From: Halomonas sp. | GTDB lineage: Bacteria; Pseudomonadota; Gammaproteobacteria; Pseudomonadales; Halomonadaceae | DNA length: 5,787 nucleotides | Assembly (NCBI GenBank): GCA_003560175.1 | Contig: PWIZ01000243.1 | Coordinates: 1 to 5,787, forward strand | Direction of reading: 5' to 3' | Shown here: positions 1 through 5,787 of the stretch, piece by piece | How positions within the stretch are numbered: position 1 is the stretch's first letter | Layout of the letters: each line of letters starts with the position of its first letter | The notes under the pieces: model-generated | What the model saw: the letters and a program-made list of their open reading frames with translations, nothing else | Databases searched by the model: none | What the model was told of the DNA's origin: nothing | Position numbers and translations under genes: made by a program

Positions 1-525
1 CTGGACTGGATGCTGCCCCATGAGGACGGGGTGGCGCTGTGCGAGCGGGCCCGGGCCAGCGGTTTCGAGGGCGGCATCCTTATGCTGACTGCCCGTGACG
101 CCCTGGAGGACCGCCTGGAGGGCTTCGCCGCCGGGGCGGATGATTACCTGCTCAAGCCATTCGAGCCAGAGGAGCTGATGGCGCGACTCGAGGCCCTTGG
201 ACGTCGCGCCCGGCGGCCTCTGGATGGTCGCCGGCTGCAGGTTGGCGACTGGGTGCTGGAATGCGCCGAGCGCCGGGTTGAGCACCGGGGCCGCGTGGTC
301 GAGCTGACCCAGCGCGAGTTCCAGCTGCTTGAGCTGTTGATGCGCCGTGCCGGTCACAGCGTGCCGAGGGAGCTGATCTATGAGCGGCTCTGGGGTCGCG
401 ACCAGGCGGTCACCGACAACGCCCTGGATGCCACCCTGCGCCTGCTGCGGCGCAAGCTGTCCCGCTGTGCCACTCGGCAGCCCATCGAGACCCTGCGCGG
501 GCTGGGCTACCGCTTTTCGCCCTGA
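1..525 (+). CDS. OmpR-family response regulator, 5' partial
   Basis: Cytoplasmic DNA-binding response regulator, the output half of a two-component system. The frame is open at the window edge; 174 residues are visible, against about 220 for the family, so roughly 50 N-terminal residues are missing. The window opens inside the receiver domain at LDWMLP, so visible residue 2 is the expected phospho-acceptor Asp. The conserved Thr (MLTAR, residue 30) and Lys (LLKPF, residue 52) follow. A winged-helix domain occupies about 75-173, with LTQREFQLLELL at 102-113, a recognition-helix region around 138-153 (DNALDATLRLLRRKL), and the wing motif LRGLGYRF at 165-172. The ATG at position 10 lies inside the receiver domain and is not the start. 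The kinase gene follows 82 bp downstream. The closest described relatives in domain style are PmrA/QseB regulators, but the exact subfamily cannot be fixed. The family assignment is near certain; the regulon is inferred from the repeats at 544-560 and 1946-1962. Confidence 0.95.
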   Translation: MDWMLPHEDGVALCERARASGFEGGILMLTARDALEDRLEGFAAGADDYLLKPFEPEELMARLEALGRRARRPLDGRRLQVGDWVLECAERRVEHRGRVVELTQREFQLLELLMRRAGHSVPRELIYERLWGRDQAVTDNALDATLRLLRRKLSRCATRQPIETLRGLGYRFSP

Positions 526-543
526 GCCTTGGTTTCGGGCGGC

Positions 544-576
544 TTTCAGGCGGTTTTCAGCGTCGCCGGGTATGCT
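544..576 (+). promoter_or_regulatory. Tandem-repeat operator and promoter upstream of the kinase gene
   Basis: Seen: two identical TTTCAG hexamers at 544-549 and 555-560, 11 bp apart start to start, then 10 bp, then a -10-like TATGCT at 571-576. Direct repeats one helical turn apart, with the second close to the -10 box and replacing a -35 box, are the known layout of promoters activated by PhoP/PmrA/OmpR-type dimers. The same geometry recurs at 1946-1978. Inferred: the response regulator encoded just upstream binds here and drives the kinase gene, with transcription starting near 583 and a leader of about 25 nt. No good -35 hexamer is visible at the usual distance, which fits activator dependence. 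Confidence 0.6.
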
Positions 577-607
577 GGGGTGTCCATTCATCTGCTCGGA
601 TGCCTGC

Positions 608-1939
608 ATGTTTCACCCGGATGTTCCCCACCACGATCTGCGACGGTTGGAGGCCAGCCGGCGCCGCCTGGCCTGGCGCTATGCCGTGGGCATGGCGCTG
701 GGGATCTGCACGGTGCTGCTGGTCGGCTATCTGATGCACTCGGCGCTGATCAAGCAGTCGTTGAAGAGCGAGCTGGTGCAGCTTGCCCAGCGCGAGGCCG
801 AGGTCCACAAGCCGGACCTGGAGGCCTGGGTGGCGGGCCGGCGCGGTCCCGAGGACGTCAACATCGGTTTTCGCCCCCATCGCACCGCCTTCTATTACAT
901 TCTGGGCCCCGATTCACGGCTGGTGCACGGCAACGAGACGCGCCCGGCCCTGCGCGACGAGGTGCTGGCGCTGCTCAAGGGCAACTCCCTGCCCCGCGAC
1001 CGGGTGGTCTTCGAGGATATCCTCGCCGACGAGGAGGGCGTCCTGCAGCTGGCCCTGCTTCGCCATCCGGTGGAAGACGCCGAGGGGCGCTACCTGGGCA
1101 GCGTCTATGCCGCTACCGATGTGGGTGGCAGCCTGGCCCACCTGGAGCAGCTGCTGATGCTGCTACTGGGACTGGCGCTGGGCTTCGTGGTGCTGGCCGG
1201 CCTCGGCGGCTGGTGGATGGCAGACCGCAGCCTGCGGCCCCTGCAGCAGGCGCTGCGCCAGCAGCGCGAGTTCATCGCCAGCGCCTCCCATGAGCTTCGC
1301 GCACCGCTGACGGTCATGAACACCGCTCTGGCTCTGGTGGAGCGGGAGGGCCGTGAACGCCTGGACGATTTCCACCACCAGACCCTGGTAGATGCCCGGG
1401 ACGAAGTGCGTCGCCTTGGGCGGCTGGCGGAGGAGTTGCTGCTGCTGGCCAGGGTGGATGCCGGCGGGGTGTCGCAGCGTCGTGAGCACCTGGCGCTGGA
1501 CGAGGTGGTCGAGCGTCAGGTGCGCCTGCGAAAGCCCCAGGCCGATGCGTATCAGCAGATCCTGAACGTGGCGCTCGAATCGGGGGTTGGTGTGACGGGG
1601 GACGCCGACCTGCTGGCACGCCTGGTGGGAGCAGGCCTCGACAACGCCGTGGCCTACACCCCGGAGGGCGGGCGCATCGAGGTACGCCTGCAGGTCCGGG
1701 CGGGGTGGGCGCACCTGGAGATCGCCGACACGGGCCCCGGCATGAAGGAAGCGCAGCTGGCTCGGGCCTTCGAGCGCTTCTATCGCGGCGATCCCTCCCG
1801 GCAGCGCCACCGGGCGGGTGCCGGCCTGGGGCTGTCCATCATCGATGAGGTGGCGCGTCAGCACGGCGGGGACGCGCGGCTGTTCTCCCGGGAGGGCGAG
1901 GGCACCCGGCTGGTGGTGACCCTGCCGCTGGCTGTTTGA
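608..1939 (+). CDS. Membrane sensor histidine kinase
   Basis: 443-residue inner-membrane histidine kinase, predicted to autophosphorylate and pass the phosphate to the regulator encoded upstream. A first membrane helix (about 24-46) and a second (about 181-203) bracket a periplasmic sensor region of some 130 residues. That region contains a YYILGPDSRLVHGNE stretch and a GRYLGSVYAATDVG stretch, suggestive of a PAS/PDC-like fold. The H-box FIASASHELRAPLT places the phospho-accepting His at 228. The ATPase domain shows the N-box Asn at 346 (GLDNAVAYTP), G1 DTGPGM at 374-379, F-box FERFYRGD at 388-395 and G2 GAGLGLS at 404-410. Only about 25 residues separate the second helix from the catalytic His, too few for a standard HAMP domain. 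I chose ATG 608, with a weak GGA seven bases upstream. The in-frame ATG at 572 would lie inside the predicted -10 box. Ligand unknown. Confidence 0.93.
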   Translation: MFHPDVPHHDLRRLEASRRRLAWRYAVGMALGICTVLLVGYLMHSALIKQSLKSELVQLAQREAEVHKPDLEAWVAGRRGPEDVNIGFRPHRTAFYYILGPDSRLVHGNETRPALRDEVLALLKGNSLPRDRVVFEDILADEEGVLQLALLRHPVEDAEGRYLGSVYAATDVGGSLAHLEQLLMLLLGLALGFVVLAGLGGWWMADRSLRPLQQALRQQREFIASASHELRAPLTVMNTALALVEREGRERLDDFHHQTLVDARDEVRRLGRLAEELLLLARVDAGGVSQRREHLALDEVVERQVRLRKPQADAYQQILNVALESGVGVTGDADLLARLVGAGLDNAVAYTPEGGRIEVRLQVRAGWAHLEIADTGPGMKEAQLARAFERFYRGDPSRQRHRAGAGLGLSIIDEVARQHGGDARLFSREGEGTRLVVTLPLAV

Positions 1940-1945
1940 ATGGGC

Positions 1946-1978
1946 TTTCAGTTGGATTTCAGGAACCCGCGCTAGGGT
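1946..1978 (+). promoter_or_regulatory. Tandem-repeat operator and promoter upstream of the exported protein
   Basis: Seen: TTTCAG at 1946-1951 and 1957-1962, again 11 bp apart, then 10 bp, then TAGGGT at 1973-1978 in the -10 position. It matches the element at 544-576 in half-site sequence, half-site spacing, distance to the -10 and the preceding GGC. The two intervening 5-bp spacers share only a central GG, so the conservation is concentrated where a regulator and polymerase would bind. Inferred: a promoter activated by the neighbouring response regulator, with transcription starting near 1985 and a leader of about 39 nt that includes the ribosome binding site at 2012-2017. Confidence 0.65.
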
Positions 1979-2011
1979 GAGGGCTCGGCATCGCGTGATG
2001 TCTTGGCCAAC

Positions 2012-2017
2012 AAGGAG
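2012..2017 (+). promoter_or_regulatory. Strong ribosome binding site, decides the start at 2024
   Basis: AAGGAG sits six bases before ATG 2024. It rules out the in-frame TTG at 2003, which lies upstream of it, and makes the signal peptide begin immediately at residue 1. Confidence 0.85.
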
Positions 2018-2023
2018 ACTCCT

Positions 2024-3505
2024 ATGACCCTTACGCCGCCTGTTCCCCGTTCCCTTCTGCGCACCGCCGTGGCCGCCGGCATGGGCAGCCTGGCCCTGGC
2101 CAGCCTGCCGGCGCTTGCCAACTACGACACCCTGCCGGACGCGAGCGGCGTCGACCTGGCGATCCCGGCCCAGGTCGACGCCGACGGCGAGGCGCTGTTC
2201 TATCAGGAGGCGCTCTACCATCGCGACATCTCCGCCGTGCAGCATGCCATGGCCAGCGTCGGGCGCATCATGCGCGACAGCGAGATGGGCCACGAAGGCT
2301 ATGACGCCAGTCTGGCCGAGGCGCCCATGGCGGCCCAGGGCCAGGCCTGGCTCGACCTGCAGCACCAGGCGGCGGCCTTCTTCACCGACGAGGGCGCCTT
2401 GGGCACCATGGTGCAGGAGGAGGGTGAATGGGTCCCGGGTCGCGAGATGAACCTGGGCGACCTGGCCCAGGCCGCCTTCAGCTACCACATGCACCACAGC
2501 GGCGGCCGCTGGGCCGACCACGGCCTCGAGAACGCCATCACCCACGGGCCGGCCGGCTACCTGGGGGCCATCACTCAGCGTCTCTATCAGGACCACTATG
2601 GCCAGAGCGGTTTCCAGGACGTGGGCAGCGAGCGCGACGCGGCCAGCCTGGCCCATGGGCTGGATGCCCTGCACAGCCTGGCCTACTCCTGGGTGCGTTG
2701 GCACAAGCCGGGCGGCGCCGATGATATGGGTCAGCTCAGCGAGGAGCGCATGGAAGCGGCCCACGGCATCAGCCTCGAGCGGCTGGTCGACATCAGCCGC
2801 AACCTCGCTGGAACCCTGGATGAGGCCTGGGACGACGAGCGCAAGATCTACGACCTGGACAACGACGGTGCCTACCATCTGGATACCCTGGGCAGCCTGA
2901 TGCGTGGCCACAAGGCGCTCTACGAGATCCTTCAGGTCTTCGGCGACGAGGAGGATCGGGCCCTGGCCGAGCAGCTCTTCGAGCGCAAGGCCGACATGAC
3001 CCTGGCGTTGCTTGACAGTGACGAGGCGGTTCGCGACTGGGGGCTGGCCGAGCGTGTCGTCTACACCACGGAAGGCGTCAGGGTCGACGGTGAGCGGATC
3101 GACACCGAGAGCCAGTGGCGTTTCCTCAACCACTTCACCGGCGGTTTCGGCACCCTGCGCGAGCGCGACGGCACCTCCAGCTTCCTGGAGACCCGCCCCG
3201 AGCTTGGCGAGCAGATCGGCCAGCTGAGCGACCGTCTGCTGCAGGCCGCACTGGAGTACCAGTTGGGTGAGGATGGCCTGATGCACCGCCGGCTGGCGGT
3301 GGCGGACGGCGAAGTGATTGACGATCGCCGCCAGGTAGCCGCCATCGCCTGGTTTGCCACCGCGGCGGGTAATTCCTACCGCAGCGGCGAGGCCTTCGAA
3401 CGCCCCGGCGACTGGGGTGACGACGCCGAGTTGGAGGCGCGCAGCCGCGATCTCTACGGCGCCATCCGTACCAACAACGATTGGCTGCTGACCCTGCTCG
3501 ACTGA
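2024..3505 (+). CDS. Exported acidic protein of unknown function, probable target of the adjacent two-component system
   Basis: 493 residues; I do not recognise the family. Residues 1-32 form a Sec-type signal peptide: a short basic start with Arg at 9 and 13, a hydrophobic Ala/Leu-rich core, and ALA before a predicted cut at 32/33. The mature protein should therefore be periplasmic or secreted. It has no lipobox Cys and no later membrane helix. The mature chain is strongly acidic and looks mostly helical, with long amphipathic segments and no obvious tandem repeat. Two local motifs stand out: a His cluster HMHH at 155-158, followed by His 166 and 174, and an Asp-rich DLDNDG at 277-282 resembling a calcium-binding EF-hand or dockerin loop. 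The gene has its own strong ribosome binding site and follows the kinase gene by 84 bp with a TTTCAG-repeat promoter between, so co-regulation by that system is likely. An alpha/alpha-toroid enzyme or a metal-binding periplasmic protein are possibilities only; neither is demonstrated. Confidence 0.9.
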   Translation: MTLTPPVPRSLLRTAVAAGMGSLALASLPALANYDTLPDASGVDLAIPAQVDADGEALFYQEALYHRDISAVQHAMASVGRIMRDSEMGHEGYDASLAEAPMAAQGQAWLDLQHQAAAFFTDEGALGTMVQEEGEWVPGREMNLGDLAQAAFSYHMHHSGGRWADHGLENAITHGPAGYLGAITQRLYQDHYGQSGFQDVGSERDAASLAHGLDALHSLAYSWVRWHKPGGADDMGQLSEERMEAAHGISLERLVDISRNLAGTLDEAWDDERKIYDLDNDGAYHLDTLGSLMRGHKALYEILQVFGDEEDRALAEQLFERKADMTLALLDSDEAVRDWGLAERVVYTTEGVRVDGERIDTESQWRFLNHFTGGFGTLRERDGTSSFLETRPELGEQIGQLSDRLLQAALEYQLGEDGLMHRRLAVADGEVIDDRRQVAAIAWFATAAGNSYRSGEAFERPGDWGDDAELEARSRDLYGAIRTNNDWLLTLLD

Positions 3506-3525
3506 GTCGCTTTCCAGCCACAGGA

Positions 3526-3559
3526 ACGCAAGGAGCGCCCCGCGGGGCGCTCCTTGCGT
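3526..3559. terminator. Perfect 34-bp palindrome between convergent genes, probable bidirectional terminator
   Basis: The left arm at 3526-3542 (ACGCAAGGAGCGCCCCG) is exactly complementary to the right arm at 3543-3559. The element begins 20 bp after the exported-protein stop and ends 51 bp beyond the convergent XRE gene stop, so transcripts from both sides would fold it. It is GC-rich and very stable. Neither strand shows a clear U-tract after the stem, so termination may be weak without a protein factor, or the stem may mainly protect 3' ends. Confidence 0.55.
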
Positions 3560-3610
3560 GCTGGATCTTCGGTCTTCCACGCCTGAGTGGGGTCAGGAGT
3601 AGCCGCGTCG

Positions 3611-3889
3611 TCAGTGCGCGGTCGGCTGGGGATCGATGGTGCGGTGAAGAATCTGCAGCTCCTCGACGGAGAGGTGCTCTATGCGGCCAGAGAGAAGGTC
3701 GCTGACCTTCTGGGCCGGCAGGCCGGCGCGGCGGGCGATCTCTCGGCATCCGAGGTCGGATACGGCGATCAGCCGGCTCACGATGCGCATGAGGCGTGAG
3801 CGTTTTTCCAGGTCCCTGACGTCGAGGTCAGGGCTGCTTCGCGGGGGGTCGGAAAGGTCCGTGGTGTAGGTGTTACGTGCAGTACTCAT
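3611..3889 (-). CDS. Small XRE-family helix-turn-helix protein, HigA antitoxin-like
   Basis: 92-residue predicted cytoplasmic DNA-binding protein. A polar, probably disordered N-terminal 25 residues leads into a compact helix-turn-helix domain at about 30-85. EIARRAGLPAQKVSDLLSGR (50-69) carries the typical helix, turn and recognition helix, and LSVEELQILHRTI follows as the next helix. This pattern matches the HigA2-like/XRE antitoxin and regulator group. I chose ATG 3889 because GGAG precedes it (complement of 3894-3897); an in-frame ATG ten codons further upstream has no such support. It is convergent with the exported-protein gene. The TRAP permease gene lies upstream on the same strand, but 143 bp and a strong hairpin intervene, so it is probably transcribed alone. 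No RelE/HigB-like toxin is encoded on either side, so it may be an orphan antitoxin or a stand-alone regulator. Family assignment is good; role unknown. Confidence 0.8.
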   Translation of the reverse strand: MSTARNTYTTDLSDPPRSSPDLDVRDLEKRSRLMRIVSRLIAVSDLGCREIARRAGLPAQKVSDLLSGRIEHLSVEELQILHRTIDPQPTAH

Positions 3890-3919
3890 GATGCTCCAGT
3901 GGGCGATGTCGACACGCAC

Positions 3920-3949
3920 ACTATGGCGGCTGTTTGGCGATTTTGCCAG
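3920..3949 (-). promoter_or_regulatory. Possible promoter of the XRE gene overlapped by an inverted repeat
   Basis: On the minus strand CTGGCA (complement of 3944-3949) and CATAGT (complement of 3920-3925) match four of six bases each of the -35 and -10 consensus, with an 18-bp spacer. This would give a leader of about 24 nt. The arms TGGC and GCCA at 3935-3938 and 3945-3948 form a short inverted repeat over the -35 region, a usual place for an autoregulating XRE protein to bind. Matches are modest, so this is a suggestion. Confidence 0.3.
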
Positions 3950-3999
3950 TGTCGATTCGATGATGCTTTGGTGGCACGCTCATGGCGGGCTCCGGACGT

Positions 4000-4027
4000 C
4001 CGCGGAGTGCCGCGAGGCACTCCGCGG
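4000..4027 (-). terminator. Strong hairpin after the TRAP permease gene
   Basis: Twelve-base arms at 4000-4011 (CCGCGGAGTGCC) and 4016-4027 pair perfectly around a four-base loop, five bases beyond the dctM-type stop codon. The position fits a terminator or 3'-end stabiliser for the TRAP operon. No U-tract follows on the minus strand. On the plus strand the loop reads GCGA, a GNRA tetraloop, but no plus-strand gene is known to enter here. Confidence 0.55.
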
Positions 4028-4032
4028 ATGGC

Positions 4033-5352
4033 CTAGAACAGCAGGCCAGGCAGCCAGAGAGCGATGCTCGGGTAGGCGACGATCAACGCCAGGCCGAGGA
4101 TCTGCAGGGCGACAAAGGGCAGGGCGGAGCGGTAGATATCCACGATCGTTATGGACTTCGGGGCTACCGATCGCATGTAGAACAGGTTGTAGCCGAAGGG
4201 GGGCGTCAGGTAGGCGGACTGCATGCTCAGGATGAACAGCACCGCAAACCAAGTGGTGTCGAAGCCCAGCTCACGCACGATGGGCACGTAGAGCGGCACC
4301 GTGATGAACAGGATGGCAAAGTCATCCAGGAACATGCCCAGCAGATAGAAGCTGATCAGCATGAAGATGATCACGGTATAGGGAGACAGGGAAAAGTCAT
4401 CGATCATGTCGCTGATGACCATGCCGGCGCCGAGGCCCATGTAGATTCGGCTGAAGAAGACCGCGGCAATGGCAATCCAGATCAGCATGCCGGTGATCTT
4501 GGTGGTGCTGAGCATCACATAGCGCAGCAGCCCCCAGCTGAGCTTGCCGCGCATGGTGGCGATCAGCAGGGCACCGGCAGCGCCGACCGCGGACGCTTCG
4601 GAGGGTGAGGTCACGCCGCCGATGATGCAGCCGAGAACCGTGACCACCAGCAGTCCCGGCGCAATGATATGGCGCAGCGACTGGAACTTTTCCCTGGCCG
4701 TGTAGCGTTCCTCCGGCGGCGTGGCAGGCCCGAGCGACGGATTGAGCCGGCAGCGGACAAGAATGTAGACCATGTAGATGCCGGCCAGCATCAGACCCGG
4801 CATCAGGCCGGCGGCGAACAGCTTGCCCACCGATTCTCGTGCCAGGAAGGCGTAGACGATCATCAGCACGCTGGGCGGGATCAGAAAGCCCAGGGCGCCG
4901 CCGGCCATGATGGTGCCGGTGACCAGCCGCTTGTGATAGCCGCGCTTGAGCATGGCCGGCAGTGCGATGATGCCGAGGCTGACGGTGGCCGCGCCGGAGA
5001 CGCCGGCCATGGCGGCGATCAGTGCACAGATCAGCACCGTGCCTACGCCGAGGCCGCCGGGAATGCTGCCCATCAGCTTGTGGATCATGCCGAACAGGTC
5101 ATCGGTGATGCCCGACTTTTCGAGCACGAGACCCATGAAGATGAACAGTGGCAGGGAGACCAGCAGGAAATTGTCCATGGCGCTGTAGGCCGAGGCGAGA
5201 AGCAAGTCCACGCCGCCCGGGCCGAACATCATGTAGGCGCTGCCCATGCCCGAGATCATCAGGGCCAGAGCCAGCGGGGCTCCCATCGCCATCAGCACCA
5301 TCATGGAGAGAAACATGATGGCGGTAACTGTCAGGGGCTCGAGGTCAGCCAT
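4033..5352 (-). CDS. dctM: TRAP transporter large permease (DctM type)
   Basis: 439-residue integral inner-membrane protein, the transport subunit of a tripartite ATP-independent periplasmic transporter, which couples uptake of an organic acid or related solute to an ion gradient, usually sodium. It is full length for the family and rich in hydrophobic helices throughout. Family motifs in order: SLPLF at 66-70, a Gly-rich SIPGGLGVGTVLICALIAAM segment (96-115), GGALGFLIPPS at 151-161, TSPSEASAVGA at 248-258, MFLDDFAILFI at 340-350 and LTPPFG at 382-387. The MFLDD segment and the C-terminal region (IYRSALPFVALQILGLAL) most resemble the FcbT3/TakM branch (mannitol, chloroaromatic and 2-oxoacid systems), an impression from memory that does not fix the substrate. 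ATG 5352 is supported by GAAGGG (complement of 5360-5365). The small permease gene ends 66 bp upstream on the same strand. Symbol is for the family, not a proven C4-dicarboxylate system. Confidence 0.95.
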   Translation of the reverse strand: MADLEPLTVTAIMFLSMMVLMAMGAPLALALMISGMGSAYMMFGPGGVDLLLASAYSAMDNFLLVSLPLFIFMGLVLEKSGITDDLFGMIHKLMGSIPGGLGVGTVLICALIAAMAGVSGAATVSLGIIALPAMLKRGYHKRLVTGTIMAGGALGFLIPPSVLMIVYAFLARESVGKLFAAGLMPGLMLAGIYMVYILVRCRLNPSLGPATPPEERYTAREKFQSLRHIIAPGLLVVTVLGCIIGGVTSPSEASAVGAAGALLIATMRGKLSWGLLRYVMLSTTKITGMLIWIAIAAVFFSRIYMGLGAGMVISDMIDDFSLSPYTVIIFMLISFYLLGMFLDDFAILFITVPLYVPIVRELGFDTTWFAVLFILSMQSAYLTPPFGYNLFYMRSVAPKSITIVDIYRSALPFVALQILGLALIVAYPSIALWLPGLLF

Positions 5353-5369
5353 AGTGAAGCCCTTCTATT

Positions 5370-5390
5370 GGCACGCTCACGCGACGTGCC
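5370..5390 (-). other. Small hairpin between small and large TRAP permease genes
   Basis: GGCACG at 5370-5375 pairs with CGTGCC at 5385-5390 around nine bases. It lies just upstream of the large-permease ribosome binding site, so in the operon transcript it could influence translation or mRNA processing of that gene. A six-base stem is weak evidence. Confidence 0.25.
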
Positions 5391-5418
5391 TCGAATGAGG
5401 TAGTTCGCGGAGGGAGAC

Positions 5419-5787
5419 TCATTGGTCTGGGTCATCCTCATCGCTGCGGGGGTCCTGGTAGGTAACGCCGGCCAGGCGCAGGGCGGCCCGCACCAATTCG
5501 GCCAGGCACTGCAGCATCAGGAGGGCCACGGCCAGCGGTATGGTGGCCTTGATCGGCCAGAGCGGTGGGCGCCATACGCTGCGATTGGAGAACTCGCCGA
5601 TGTTCCAGGCGTGGTAGGCGAAGTCCACCGCCATCTGAAGGACGATTGCCAGGACCACCAGGGCCAGGGTGAAGATCACTACATCGCAGAAGGCCTGGCC
5701 ACGGCCCGGCAAGAGGCGATAGATCACGTCGCTGCGGACGTGGCCTTGATGACGAAGGGTGTAGCTTCCCGCCAGGATGCTGAGTGC
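5419..5787 (-). CDS. dctQ: TRAP transporter small permease (DctQ type), N-terminus beyond the window
   Basis: Small four-helix membrane subunit that partners the large permease in TRAP transporters. The frame stays open to the right window edge, giving 122 visible residues; the first helix and probably 40-60 residues are missing. The visible part starts with LSILAGSYTLRHQGHVRSDV, matching the DctQ family signature in which a Gly-rich helix end leads to a HVRxD motif. It continues through a hydrophobic helix (visible residues about 36-56) and a last helix in the region PIKATIPLAVALLMLQCLAE (about 80-99), and ends with an acidic tail rich in Asp. The in-frame GTG at 5727 is inside this signature, not a start. 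It is upstream of and co-directional with the large permease, so an operon is expected, with a substrate-binding protein likely further upstream outside the window. Confidence 0.92.
   Translation of the reverse strand, partial: ALSILAGSYTLRHQGHVRSDVIYRLLPGRGQAFCDVVIFTLALVVLAIVLQMAVDFAYHAWNIGEFSNRSVWRPPLWPIKATIPLAVALLMLQCLAELVRAALRLAGVTYQDPRSDEDDPDQ

Noticed and set aside
572..607. Upstream ATG at 572 as the kinase start
   Set aside because: It overlaps the predicted -10 hexamer and lacks a ribosome binding site; ATG 608 leaves a short cytoplasmic tail before the first membrane helix, as usual.
1163..3580. An 805-codon open frame on the minus strand opposite the kinase and exported-protein genes
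   Set aside because: It lies antisense to two well-supported genes and comes from high GC with strong third-position bias; the product is low-complexity, rich in Gln, Ala and Val, with no recognisable domain.
3972..5379. Identical 11-mer TGGCACGCTCA at 3972-3982 and 5369-5379 flanking the TRAP large permease gene, like direct repeats of a mobile unit
   Set aside because: A few shared 11-mers are expected by chance in GC-rich DNA of this length, and the gene clearly belongs with its small-permease partner; no insertion boundary is visible.
3982..5403. Long plus-strand open frames opposite the TRAP permease gene
   Set aside because: The encoded chains are His, Gln and Asp-rich composition artefacts; the minus-strand frame carries all TRAP motifs.
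5725..5727. GTG as the start of the small TRAP permease
   Set aside because: The 20 codons upstream, up to the window edge, encode conserved DctQ sequence in the same frame.

Overview
The window is GC-rich DNA with tightly packed genes and coding regions that favour G or C at third codon positions. It carries an OmpR-type two-component system, an acidic exported protein and a TRAP transporter. Together these suggest a proteobacterium, most likely a halophilic or marine gammaproteobacterium of Halomonas type. That placement is an inference from general character, not from a marker gene.

Left half, plus strand: a response regulator that has lost its N-terminus to the window edge (1-525), its membrane histidine kinase (608-1939), and a 493-residue protein with a signal peptide that I cannot assign to a family (2024-3505). 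The gaps before the kinase and before the exported protein each hold the same element: two TTTCAG hexamers 11 bp apart, followed after exactly 10 bp by a TANGNT -10-like hexamer. This is the layout of promoters activated by OmpR/PmrA-type regulators. The simplest model is that the regulator activates both its own kinase gene and the exported protein, making a small sensor-regulator-effector module.

Middle (3506-4032): a perfect 34-bp palindrome separates the plus-strand genes from a convergent small XRE/HigA-like DNA-binding protein on the minus strand (3611-3889). No toxin gene lies beside it. Its upstream region has a weak promoter overlapped by an inverted repeat. A second strong hairpin (4000-4027) lies just after the TRAP permease gene.

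Right half, minus strand: dctM-type large permease (4033-5352) preceded by a dctQ-type small permease (5419 to the window end, N-terminus missing). They form the membrane part of a tripartite TRAP carboxylate transporter. The substrate-binding protein is not in the window and would be expected beyond the right edge.

The best candidate for something undescribed is the regulated pair of the two-component system and the unassigned exported protein, tied together by the duplicated promoter element. No CRISPR array, tRNA, rRNA or insertion sequence was seen.
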